Part shown: one piece after another, positions 1 through 7,842 of the stretch
How positions within the stretch are numbered: position 1 is the stretch's first letter
Layout: each line of letters opens with the position of its first letter
Assembly: GCF_900115805.1 (NCBI RefSeq)
Contig: NZ_FOXU01000001.1
Location: forward strand, 558,001 to 622,000
Direction of reading: 5' to 3'
Length of the DNA: 64,000 nucleotides
Source of the DNA: Psychrobacillus psychrotolerans
GTDB lineage: Bacteria > Bacillota > Bacilli > Bacillales_A > Planococcaceae
Made by a program: the position numbers and the translations under genes
The notes under the pieces: generated by a model
What the model saw: the letters and a program-made list of their open reading frames with translations, nothing else
Database searches by the model: none
Told to the model about the DNA's origin: nothing

Positions 1-827
<827 letters not shown>

Positions 828-843
828 TTAAAATCCCCCTAAT

Positions 844-922
844 AGAATGTGTGTTCGTAATGTATATTTTAATATTAATGCGAACGTTTGTTTTTGTCAA
901 CAATAATTAGAACCTATGTTTG
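844..922. promoter_or_regulatory. Three LexA (SOS) boxes between yneA and lexA
   Basis: Against the Bacillus consensus CGAACRNRYGTTYC, three sites can be read: 844-857 on the minus strand (CGAACACACATTCT, 12 of 14), 881-894 on the plus strand (CGAACGTTTGTTTT, 12 of 14) and 909-922 on the plus strand (AGAACCTATGTTTG, 11 of 14). Multiple operators in this divergent region are known from B. subtilis. They should repress both lexA and the yneA-yneB operon. Confidence 0.8.
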
Positions 923-999
923 CATTACTGTTCTTCCCCTGTTATACTATTAATAAGATAGAAAAGGATAGAGATAATTATTCAAAAAGAGGTGAACAT

Positions 1000-1620
1000 A
1001 TGAAAAAAGCATCTAAAAGACAAGAAGATATACTTGCTTTTATAAAAGAAGAAGTTCGTAAAAAAGGTTATCCACCATCCGTTAGAGAAATTGGAGAAGC
1101 TGTGGGCTTAGCATCTAGTTCAACTGTTCATGGACATTTAGCACGACTGGAAAGTAAAGGTTTAATCAGGAGAGATCCAACAAAACCACGCGCTATTGAG
1201 ATTCTGGATGGCTTGGGCAGCGTTGCTGAAAAACACAATGTGGTTCATGTACCGTTGATCGGTAAAGTTACTGCTGGTATCCCTATTACAGCAATTGAAA
1301 ATATAGAAGAATTCTTCCCACTTCCAGAAACATTTGGAACTGCAGATGATAATTTATTTATGTTAGAGATTATGGGTAATAGTATGATAGAGGCTGGGAT
1401 CTTAAATGGTGACTATGTGGTTGTGAAACAACAGCAATCGGCAAATAATGGCGATATTGTAGTCGCAATGACTGATGAGGATGAAGCAACAGTTAAAAGA
1501 TTCTTCAAAGAAAAGTCCTATTTCCGTCTGCAACCCGAAAACTCTTCTATGGAACCTATCATTGTAAATTCGGTTAGTATACTTGGAAAAGTAGTTGGAG
1601 TTTACCGTAACATTCAATAA
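1000..1620 (+). CDS. lexA: SOS repressor LexA
   Basis: LexA repressor of 206 residues, the usual length. The N-terminal winged helix (about 1-65) binds SOS boxes and the C-terminal S24 peptidase domain mediates dimerisation and RecA-stimulated self-cleavage. Cleavage is expected at Ala92-Gly93 (KVTAGIP). The catalytic pair is Ser128 (MGNSM) and Lys166 (ATVKRFF). The ATG at 1000 is preceded by AGAGGTGA; an in-frame upstream extension to 916 overlaps the operator region and is rejected. It is divergent from yneA with LexA boxes between them, which implies autoregulation. Confidence 0.97.
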   Translation: MKKASKRQEDILAFIKEEVRKKGYPPSVREIGEAVGLASSSTVHGHLARLESKGLIRRDPTKPRAIEILDGLGSVAEKHNVVHVPLIGKVTAGIPITAIENIEEFFPLPETFGTADDNLFMLEIMGNSMIEAGILNGDYVVVKQQQSANNGDIVVAMTDEDEATVKRFFKEKSYFRLQPENSSMEPIIVNSVSILGKVVGVYRNIQ

Positions 1621-1680
1621 TTTTGTCGAACTTGACAATATAGACAAATAAACGTAAGATAACGAAGAGCCGATATCATA

Positions 1681-1711
1681 TTTCAACGAAAAGTGGACAT
1701 TTTCGTTGAAA
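1681..1711. repeat. Perfect 12-bp inverted repeat after lexA
   Basis: TTTCAACGAAAA at 1681-1692 and its exact complement at 1700-1711 enclose a 7-base loop. There is no T-tract, and a separate terminator follows at once. The core TTTTCAACGAAA also occurs near 36102-36113, upstream of the IS3 orfA, so this could be an insertion-sequence footprint or a protein-binding site. The role is unknown. Confidence 0.6.
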
Positions 1712-1716
1712 TCATC

Positions 1717-1757
1717 GAAAAACCCCTTTACCTTAATGGTTGAGGGGTTTTATTTTT
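1717..1757 (+). terminator. Terminator of lexA
   Basis: GC-rich stem AAAACCCCT / AGGGGTTTT with the loop around 1730-1742, followed by a T-rich run. It also has an A-run on the other side, so it could act on converging transcripts from the plus strand and for the lysin gene on the minus strand. Confidence 0.8.
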
Positions 1758-1795
1758 ATACATAAGTAATCAATAGACTTGGTAAACTAGTAATA

Positions 1796-2371
1796 TTACT
1801 TCTTCTGGAGGGCAGCTAAAGTCTTTGTTCCGACTACCCCATCAACTGTTAAGCCCTTTTTCTTTTGAAAGTCTTTAATAGCGGAAATAGTTAATGGGCC
1901 TTCTATCCCGTCAATTATTAATTTATAACCTGCTGCATTTAAGAGTTTCTGAATTTCAGTGACATTTATTTCACTTATATACTTTAAAGGATTTACCGCA
2001 TTTGGCTGACCTACCTCGTAAGATGGTATGTGAATTTCAAAGTGTAAGTGGATACCTGTACTATTTCCTGTACTCCCTTTAATACCAATTGGTTGTCCTT
2101 GTTTAACAGTTTGTCCAACTTTCACAGAAATAGTTTCTAGATGGGCATATAAGGTTTCATACTTCTTACCATTGAAAGTATGTGCAATCGTTATAGCATT
2201 TCCATAACCTCCAATAACTTTCGCTCTAGTAACGATGCCACTTGCAGATGCTTTTATAACGCGACTACCATCACTTCCAATGTCAACTCCTTTATGTAAC
2301 TTAACATTGCTATTCTTGCGAGTTACTCCAAAACGAGATGTAATTCTTCCTTCGCTTGGTCTAATAAACAA
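1796..2371 (-). CDS. M23 peptidase / peptidoglycan-binding endolysin-like protein
   Basis: 191-residue cell-wall hydrolase. The M23 (lysostaphin-type) metallopeptidase occupies about residues 1-130 with zinc ligands His26 and Asp30 (HKGVDIG) and His108/His110 (HLHFE), plus the second-shell His77. A PG_binding_1 repeat fills residues 135-191. There is no signal peptide, which is typical of phage endolysins needing a holin or of spore-mother-cell enzymes. The start is TTG at 2371 with a strong AAGGGAGG ribosome-binding site. A second phage-like lysin fragment and a holin-like gene lie 2-3 kb away, so a prophage-relic origin is likely. Glycyl-glycine versus other bond specificity cannot be told. 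Confidence 0.85.
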   Translation of the reverse strand: MFIRPSEGRITSRFGVTRKNSNVKLHKGVDIGSDGSRVIKASASGIVTRAKVIGGYGNAITIAHTFNGKKYETLYAHLETISVKVGQTVKQGQPIGIKGSTGNSTGIHLHFEIHIPSYEVGQPNAVNPLKYISEINVTEIQKLLNAAGYKLIIDGIEGPLTISAIKDFQKKKGLTVDGVVGTKTLAALQKK

Positions 2372-2594
2372 TATATAACCTCCCTTCTATTAATCAGTAG
2401 AGAACAATTCATCACACCAATTAATGCTCAAGTTTTATAAAGATATAGTCAATTTTCATCATCTTTTTCTAAAAAATTGTAAAAAAGATTAGAAATGCGT
2501 AAATTTGGGTATTAATATTTATAACTTAGCATATATTATATTAATAATATTATTTTATGCATACCTATATAACTATATAAAGGGGCAATAACTT

Positions 2595-2765
2595 ATGAAA
2601 CTAATTATAGAAGAACTCAAAAAGCTTATTAATGATTATTATAGATGCAATAACCACTATTTGAAAAAAGAAATTTTGATTGATATCAATTTGTTGAAAG
2701 ATGCTTTAAGAATTTTAGAAAGAAGAAAGTTTGAAATTAATACAGAAAGCTCACTTGGTTATTAA
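2595..2765 (+). CDS. Small protein, paralogue of the 3118-3261 gene
   Basis: 56-residue protein with an ATG start and an AAGGGG ribosome-binding site eleven bases upstream. It is charged and helical with no membrane segment. The core LI.DYY.C and KKEILIDINLL.DAL is shared with the 47-residue product encoded at 3118-3261 in the same orientation, so the two are tandem paralogues. Its own terminator overlaps the last codons. The promoter region is extremely AT-rich. I do not recognise the family; the heptad-like leucines suggest a helical hairpin or dimer. Confidence 0.6.
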   Translation: MKLIIEELKKLINDYYRCNNHYLKKEILIDINLLKDALRILERRKFEINTESSLGY

Positions 2766-2785
2766 TCTAGTGGGCTTTTTTCCTT
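2746..2785 (+). terminator. Terminator overlapping the end of the small gene
   Basis: AAAGCTCACT at 2746-2755 pairs with AGTGGGCTTT at 2769-2778 (one G-T pair) and runs into TTTTTT. The left arm lies inside the coding sequence of the 56-residue protein. Confidence 0.75.
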
Positions 2786-3117
2786 TCTTTTATACACGCT
2801 AATTTAGTGTAATCTTACTGCATAACATTATATCCTCAATTATTAATAGTTTTTCATCCTATTGCCACTTTTCCATCGGTATCTGGATATTCGGCAAACC
2901 GCGGTCGATATTTTGGATAACTCAAAGTACATAAATTATAAATTAGTCTTAAAAGAAAATTACAGTTCCCAAGATAACCATCCTTTTCTTGCCCTCCAGT
3001 TTAGGAGTAGAGTTATTTTTATTTTAATCATGATTTATACAAATCACTTCCATTTATACTAGTTTTGTTAGATAATAAGTAATAGTTAATATAACTTAAA
3101 GGGGAGCATATTTAACT
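2786..3117. other. Intergenic stretch between the two small paralogues
   Basis: No convincing gene. One 66-codon plus-strand frame (2862-3062) has no ribosome-binding site and no recognisable motif. A GGGGAG Shine-Dalgarno at 3101-3106 serves the next small gene. Confidence 0.5.
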
Positions 3118-3261
3118 ATGATATTAATTTATAATGAATTGAATAATCTAATTGATGATTATTATAAATGTCCCTTCGCACATATTAAAGAACAAATCCT
3201 CATAGATATTAACCTTTTAACTGACGCTTTACTAATTGTTGATTCAGATTTTCAATATTAA
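3118..3261 (+). CDS. Small protein, paralogue of the 2595-2765 gene
   Basis: 47-residue protein starting at ATG 3118 after AAAGGGGAG. It repeats the pattern LI.DYYKC, then IKEQILIDINLL.DALLI, found in the 56-residue neighbour, with an unrelated tail. Conservation of the same residues (DYY, Cys, ILIDINLL, DAL) in both copies with a strong ribosome-binding site each time argues that these are real genes despite their size. Function unknown. They could be anti-sigma, antitoxin-like or phage regulatory peptides, but nothing in the sequence decides this. Confidence 0.55.
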   Translation: MILIYNELNNLIDDYYKCPFAHIKEQILIDINLLTDALLIVDSDFQY

Positions 3262-3363
3262 ATCCACTTTATCTATTCATTTCAGTTTTTGCTATGGGTA
3301 TTAAACTTTATTTTAATATCTATTCAAATTTACTATATCCATAATAATGGATCATACATTTAA

Positions 3364-3455
3364 AAAAGCGTTGGAAGCTATTAGCTCCAACACTTTTCCT
3401 ATTTATATATTTTCAAATATTACTCATGTTCCTATATACGTACAGATTATACGGG
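3364..3455 (-). pseudogene. Relic of the 3' end of a second glnA with its terminator
   Basis: This stretch aligns base for base with the end of the intact glnA and its terminator at 7803-7895: the hairpin AAAAAAGCGTTGG...CCAACxCTTTT, then a segment reading on the minus strand as the decayed C-terminus. Where intact glnA encodes [17 protein letters not shown], the relic reads VRI-stop-EHE-stop-YLKIY. Two in-frame stops and loss of the original stop show it is dead. The rest of the gene is gone, replaced by the CPBP protease gene. The hairpin may still terminate that gene. Confidence 0.75.
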
Positions 3456-4193
3456 ATTAGATGCGTTAAGTGATAAAGCATCCTGATTTTTATTCAGAGA
3501 TAATGACAACCAAATAACAGTGACAGCTAAAATACTAATCACGATTGTGTCAAGAGTTGCGCTAGATCCTCCGCTTCCTAAAAATTGAATTAGATTATGA
3601 AGACTATGAAATAGAATTAGCGGGAAAATGTTGCCTGTTTTAATAAATAATTGTGCTAGTACAATACCAATTAGAAAAGAGTAAGCTAATTGTAATCCAG
3701 TTTGCCCCAAACTTTGTCCAGATAACAAGTTAAGCATGTGTGTGACAGAGAATAATATGCTCGAAGTCAGAATAGCTGGAAGAATACCTAGTGGTAGTAA
3801 TATTTTTATCATTATTCCTCTATAAATACTTTCTTCCACAAAACCGATTAAAATAGCAAAACCAATATAGAAAATAATCGTTTCAATTGGCTGGGAACTA
3901 AACCCTTGAAGGCATAATACGATTAAAATAATCAGTAGTGGTAAATACAGTATCCAATTTGCTCTTTTCATTTCTCGTTTAAAGCCATAATAAGTCCACT
4001 TTCTCTTCCACGAAAAATAGAATAGTAAAAATAGCGCCGTTGGTATGAACGATATTAATATAGGGGTATTGTAACTTAATTGTTTAATCGTAGCGATTGC
4101 ACCTGCTATAAAAACCACTAGTAAGAAACTGACTTCAATAAGTATGATACTTATTATAGGGTGTCTTTTAGAATAACTTAACTTATTATGCAT
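3447..4193 (-). CDS. CPBP-family intramembrane metalloprotease
   Basis: 248-residue integral membrane protein of the CPBP (CAAX protease and bacteriocin-processing, Abi) family, with about seven to eight membrane helices. The family motifs are present: Glu120-Glu121 and Arg125 (EESIYRG), His152 (FSVTHMLN) and His196 in the last motif (LFHSLHN), all expected at the active site within the membrane. Family members process prenylated proteins, anti-sigma factors or bacteriocins; the substrate here is unknown. It is a monocistronic minus-strand gene with an AGGAGGA ribosome-binding site. Its 3' end abuts the glnA relic, so it may have entered by the same rearrangement. Confidence 0.85.
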   Translation of the reverse strand: MHNKLSYSKRHPIISIILIEVSFLLVVFIAGAIATIKQLSYNTPILISFIPTALFLLFYFSWKRKWTYYGFKREMKRANWILYLPLLIILIVLCLQGFSSQPIETIIFYIGFAILIGFVEESIYRGIMIKILLPLGILPAILTSSILFSVTHMLNLLSGQSLGQTGLQLAYSFLIGIVLAQLFIKTGNIFPLILFHSLHNLIQFLGSGGSSATLDTIVISILAVTVIWLSLSLNKNQDALSLNASNPV

Positions 4194-4458
4194 TATACCT
4201 CTGTCCTCCTAATAATATCTTTTAACCAACTTAGGGCAAAATTAAAAAGAAACTGAAATTTCAAAAAATTACCTATATCAATCTATTCGAGATTTCTTAC
4301 GCACATTCCTCCTTTTTAGTTTGAGGCCCTTTTTTAAAGTAATATTGATTCTCTTTCATTACCTTTTAACTCAGTAGATCGACCAAAAATAAATAAAAAA
4401 ACACCGATCAAGTCAATAGGCACTGACAATACTTTTGAGACAGGAATAAAACACCCTA

Positions 4459-4869
4459 TTATGCAACCAATTGACGGTATTGAACCGGTGATTGGTTGTT
4501 TAGTTTCGTTTGAATACGGATATTATTATAATAAGTAATGAATTCTTCGACGATTTGTATCACTCGCGCATTCGTTGTGCGGTAGATACCGTCGAGATAG
4601 AACGTTTCAGTCTTTAGCGTGGAGTGAAACGTTTCGATTGAGGAATTATCAGCTGGTGTGCCTTTGCGGGACATACTCATGATAATTCCTTTTTCTTTGA
4701 CTGCTTTTTGATAAGCATAGGAGGTATAAACGGAACCTTGGTCACTATGCAGAATACACCCTTCGGGTAGCTCAGGCAATTGGTTAAGCGTGTCCAACAC
4801 GAAATCGGTGTCTTGTTTAAATCCGATAGTTTGTGTCACAATTTCACCATTGTAGACATCGAGAATACT
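4459..4869 (-). pseudogene. IS3-family transposase OrfB, C-terminal fragment
   Basis: In frame with the lysin fragment upstream, this part encodes the C-terminal half of an IS3/IS150-type DDE transposase. The second catalytic aspartate (HSDQG) and the final glutamate (NSSIETFHSTLK) are visible, followed by the usual YYNNIRIQTKLN...SPVQYR ending. The first aspartate and the N-terminus are missing, so it is inactive. On the minus strand the sequence continues past the stop with an IS3-like end rich in A/T and GTGTTT. A related OrfA remnant lies at 35.7-36.1 kb. Confidence 0.85.
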
Positions 4870-5139
4870 ATAATTGTGGATGGACGTTCCTGGCGGAGCA
4901 TTAGAAACGATACTCCCTTTTGAACCATATACTTTACCATTCCAAATATAATTCGGTCTACCTTGTCCATAAATATAGGCTTGGTCCTCATTCGAACGGA
5001 ATCCAGATGATATTTGCATGTAAATACCTTCATTGTAACAACGCTTAATTAATTCAATTGTATATTCCTTCAAAGAAGGATGAACAGCTCCTATACGATT
5101 AACAGAACGATTTATTAATGTCTTTACTAATACAGTCAT
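4870..5139 (-). pseudogene. Truncated phage endolysin (M15C/VanY-type peptidase), N-terminal part
   Basis: The first 90 codons match the start of L-alanoyl-D-glutamate endopeptidases of the Ply500/CwlK type: IKRCYNEG, the ISSGFRS metal-binding segment, and APPGTSIHNY with a zinc-ligand histidine. The reading frame then runs straight into IS3 transposase, so the HxxxxxxD partner and catalytic glutamate are lost. A holin-like gene ends 9 bases upstream, giving the usual holin-endolysin order of a phage lysis cassette. The fusion frame of 226 codons is probably accidental. Confidence 0.8.
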
Positions 5140-5148
5140 AATCTCACC

Positions 5149-5346
5149 TCATTTCTCTTTTGGTTTGTTATAAATTAAAGCTTGTTTACTATCAGACAAT
5201 CCTTGTGTAATAGTATTTGCAACTACACCACTGGCAATTAAAACTAGTATAAAGGCATCCACATAGTTATTGTATTCAGCCAAATCTATTAGACCTGAGC
5301 TGTTAACTATTAAACCGATACCGATTTGTGCGGTATTTTCTCTCAC
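5149..5346 (-). CDS. Holin-like small membrane protein
   Basis: 65-residue protein with a GTG start at 5346 and an AAGGGGAG ribosome-binding site. One hydrophobic segment (about residues 30-50, AFILVLIASGVVANTIT) and a charged C-terminus fit a small phage holin. It sits directly before the truncated endolysin, which is the main support. The 30 bases just upstream are nearly identical to those in front of another holin relic at 29.6 kb. Because its lysin partner is broken, the cassette is unlikely to function. Confidence 0.55.
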   Translation of the reverse strand: MRENTAQIGIGLIVNSSGLIDLAEYNNYVDAFILVLIASGVVANTITQGLSDSKQALIYNKPKEK

Positions 5347-5400
5347 TCCCCTTTAGATATATGGATAATTAAAAAGAACGCTCCTAATGGAACGTCCCCT
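5347..5400 (-). terminator. Hairpin and shared leader before the holin-like gene
   Basis: On the minus strand GGGACGTTCC...GGAGCGTTCTTTTT forms a terminator after the RsbR-like gene. It is followed by ATTATCCATATATCTAAAGG, which is repeated at 29636-29667 before another holin relic. Only the hairpin recurs at 58487-58514. Confidence 0.65.
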
Positions 5401-5402
5401 TA

Positions 5403-6260
5403 CTAATTGTTATTATGTTTTCTCATAGCTTGTTCAATACTTGAATAAGTTTTTATATCTCTAAAATCAATCCCTAGTTGTACGGTTGTTTGTGCAATAC
5501 TTGGACGCACACCTGATAATGAAGTACTTACTCCAATTAATTTTAGCGCATTAATCATGTGAAAAAGCTGATGTGCAACCATTGTATCTACAATAGGAAC
5601 CCCTAGCAAATCAATATATAAGTGATTGATTTGCAATTTAGAACATTGTTGCAGTGTTGATTCTAAAATTACTTTGGCTCTGTTTGTGTCAATTTCTCCA
5701 ACTAGTGGTAACAAAGCTATGGTGCTATCTAATTTAATTACCGGCGCACTTAGTTCAATAATCATCTCTTGTTGGGATTTTAATCTTATTTTGGATTGTT
5801 CAATAAATTCATTAGTAAATTTGAGTATAACGTTATTGATTGTAGTCAATATAGCGTTTGTATACGCTATTATTTGTTTGCTTGAAAGTTCATTAGGATA
5901 CTGATCCATAAATTCTTCGAGCAATTCCAAGTAAAGTTGTTGTTGCCTAAAAAATTCCCCTATTATTTCTGTAAGCGGAGTATGTTGGTGACCTTCATCA
6001 TTAACAACCATTGTAATAAAATCATCAAAACTTTTTTCACATACTTCATCTGATTTATTAAACATTTCAACGAATTTTTCATGGAATAGATGGTTCTGTT
6101 GTTTAAGCAATTGTATCTCTTCTAGATTAGAAGTAGCATAAATTCCATTTTGATCTTTGTTTAGACTCTCATACCATCTTTCTGTTAATTGCCATGTTTT
6201 ACTTTTAAGAAAATCATACAACTTTTGATTTCTGTCCAATTGATTTCCTACTTTCGTCAT
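5403..6260 (-). CDS. RsbR-type STAS-domain protein
   Basis: 285-residue protein with a variable N-terminal sensor domain (about 1-165, predicted all-helical, the non-haem globin type in RsbR homologues) and a C-terminal STAS domain (about 170-280). The STAS loop DLLGVPIVDT contains the threonine that RsbT-like kinases phosphorylate in stressosome proteins. Family members are cytoplasmic stressosome subunits feeding the general stress response. No rsbS/rsbT neighbours are present, so it is an orphan paralogue. The ribosome-binding site before the ATG at 6260 is weak. Confidence 0.8.
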   Translation of the reverse strand: MTKVGNQLDRNQKLYDFLKSKTWQLTERWYESLNKDQNGIYATSNLEEIQLLKQQNHLFHEKFVEMFNKSDEVCEKSFDDFITMVVNDEGHQHTPLTEIIGEFFRQQQLYLELLEEFMDQYPNELSSKQIIAYTNAILTTINNVILKFTNEFIEQSKIRLKSQQEMIIELSAPVIKLDSTIALLPLVGEIDTNRAKVILESTLQQCSKLQINHLYIDLLGVPIVDTMVAHQLFHMINALKLIGVSTSLSGVRPSIAQTTVQLGIDFRDIKTYSSIEQAMRKHNNN

Positions 6261-6567
6261 AAATTCACGATTATAGCATTCAAAATATTACTATTTTGAT
6301 AGTACCATAGAAAAAATAAACAGACACTTTTTAAGAATTTATAATCTATACAAATTCAGATGGAGTGACCATGATTGTTGATCTATAATTTCCCTCGACC
6401 TTACTTAGTCCAACTCTTTCGGGCCCCTTTTCGGCTTGTTTCGCCGGACATTATTCATATAACCTTGACCGTGACAATTACTCGACAATATAATGTAAGT
6501 TAGACCACTATACAGGCAACTGATTTTAAGTGGTCTGTCTTAAATACGAAATGGAGAGAGATATCAC
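6261..6567 (+). other. deoD upstream region with an inverted repeat
   Basis: No gene. An inverted repeat AGACCACT (6502-6509) / AGTGGTCT (6529-6536) lies 30 bases before the deoD start and could be an operator or a leader hairpin. No purine-riboswitch core motifs are seen. Confidence 0.4.
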
Positions 6568-7278
6568 ATGACAACAGCACATAATACTGCAAAATTTGAA
6601 GATATTGCAAAAACAGTTTTAATGCCAGGAGATCCTTTGCGTGCGAAATATATTGCAGAAACATATTTAGAAAATCCAGTTCAGTTTAATAGTGTACGTA
6701 ACATGTTTGGTTATACAGGAAGTTATAAAGGAAAACAAATATCCGTAATGGGATCTGGGATGGGAATGGCAAGTATAGGTATTTATTCTTACGAGTTATT
6801 TAAGTTCTATGATGTAGAAAATATTATTCGAGTAGGTAGTGCAGGTGCTTATACAGATGAACTTAACATTCATGATATTGTTCTTGTAGATAGTGCATGG
6901 AGTGAATCAACATTTGCAAAGGTTCAAGCTGGGGTAGAAAATGATATCCAACTTCCTAACGAGTTATTAACGAAGAAAATTGAAGATGCTGCAAATCGCA
7001 TCCACACTCCTATTGTTAAAGGTAGAGTACATTCAAGTGATGTATTTTATCATGAAGATAATGTTCCAAATCATGTTGATTTTTATAATGACCATAATTG
7101 TATTTGTACAGAAATGGAAAGCTATGCATTATTCCATAACGCACGAATATTAGGGAAAAAAGCAGCGAGTATACTAACTATCTCAGATTCTTTAGTAACC
7201 CACGAGGAAATTAGTGCTGAAGAAAGGCAAACATCATTAAATAATATGATGAAAATTGCTTTAGAGGCTTGTTTGTAA
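6568..7278 (+). CDS. deoD: Purine nucleoside phosphorylase, DeoD type
   Basis: 236-residue hexameric-type phosphorylase that cleaves purine (deoxy)nucleosides with phosphate to the base and (deoxy)ribose-1-phosphate for salvage. Diagnostic features are the phosphate-binding MPGDPLRA near residue 19-26, GSGMGMASIGIYSYELF in the middle, the EMESYA substrate segment, and the catalytic aspartate in ISDSLVTHE (about Asp207). Length matches Bacillus DeoD. It has a GGAGAG ribosome-binding site and is followed by a long hairpin. In many Bacillales it sits elsewhere with other salvage genes; here it stands alone in an accessory region. Confidence 0.95.
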   Translation: MTTAHNTAKFEDIAKTVLMPGDPLRAKYIAETYLENPVQFNSVRNMFGYTGSYKGKQISVMGSGMGMASIGIYSYELFKFYDVENIIRVGSAGAYTDELNIHDIVLVDSAWSESTFAKVQAGVENDIQLPNELLTKKIEDAANRIHTPIVKGRVHSSDVFYHEDNVPNHVDFYNDHNCICTEMESYALFHNARILGKKAASILTISDSLVTHEEISAEERQTSLNNMMKIALEACL

Positions 7279-7288
7279 AATATAGAAA

Positions 7289-7331
7289 CAGGAGATGCAA
7301 TAAATACTTTAGTATTTATGTGCATCTCCTG
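7289..7331 (+). terminator. Long hairpin after deoD
   Basis: CAGGAGATGCA and ATAAATAC pair with GTATTTAT and TGCATCTCCTG, an almost perfect 20-bp stem. There is no T-tract directly behind it, so it may be a processing or stability element rather than an intrinsic terminator. Confidence 0.55.
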
Positions 7332-7418
7332 TGCTATCTCCAAAATGGTTTTGAATAAATGATATCTAATCAATCGTTCATTAACTAAATTAAAAGTAGG
7401 CTACATTTAAAGTAAATT

Positions 7419-7443
7419 GAGTTGCATAGGCAACTCTTTTTTC
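7419..7443 (+). terminator. Intrinsic terminator
   Basis: GAGTTGC / GCAACTC stem with an ATAG loop and six T residues. It lies between deoD and the integrase relic. Confidence 0.75.
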
Positions 7444-7477
7444 TTGAAGTAAAGCACCGGTTAGTCACGATTTTGAA

Positions 7478-7746
7478 TCTTTTTTTGTGTCGTGATAATG
7501 GTACACCTCTACCTAAGTCTACCCTTTTAATGCTTTTAAAGAATGCTTAGAGGAAATTGGGAATATCTCTCTAGACACACACATGCAGTTTTGTTATTGG
7601 AAGCTGGTACTGATATGAAGTTTGTACAGGAACAACTGGGCCACGGTTCTATACAAAATACATCGGACGAATATGCACATGTTTCCAAGAAGATTGCTGC
7701 ACGTTCTATAGATAAATTTGATGAGTACATGAAAGAAATTGAATAA
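7478..7746 (+). pseudogene. Tyrosine-recombinase (integrase) C-terminal relic
   Basis: The clean part (7570-7746) encodes RHTHAVLLLEAG, then QEQLGHGSIQNT and the nucleophile tyrosine in DEYAHVS, the box II signature of phage integrases. Translating back to about 7478 in shifted frames gives further integrase-like sequence (DNGTPLPKSTL, FKECLEEIG) broken by at least two frameshifts. The N-terminal domains are absent. It is a dead remnant of an integrated element and fits with the lysis-gene fragments between 1.8 and 5.3 kb. Confidence 0.8.
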
Positions 7747-7802
7747 TTTCATGCTAGAAATGTGGTATTATTTAAAATACTTACCACGAACCTATAACAA
7801 AT

Positions 7803-7839
7803 AAAAAAGCGTTGGGAGCATAGTGCCCCAACGCTTTTA
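7803..7839. terminator. Bidirectional terminator downstream of glnA
   Basis: AAAAAAGCGTTGGG / CCCAACGCTTTT stem with tracts on both sides. It terminates glnA on the minus strand and may stop plus-strand transcription. A mutated copy is found at 3364-3400. Confidence 0.85.
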
Positions 7840-7842
7840 CTA

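Noticed and set aside
916..999. 28-codon N-terminal extension of lexA
   Set aside because: It covers the promoter and LexA boxes; the ATG at 1000 has a strong ribosome-binding site and gives the family length.
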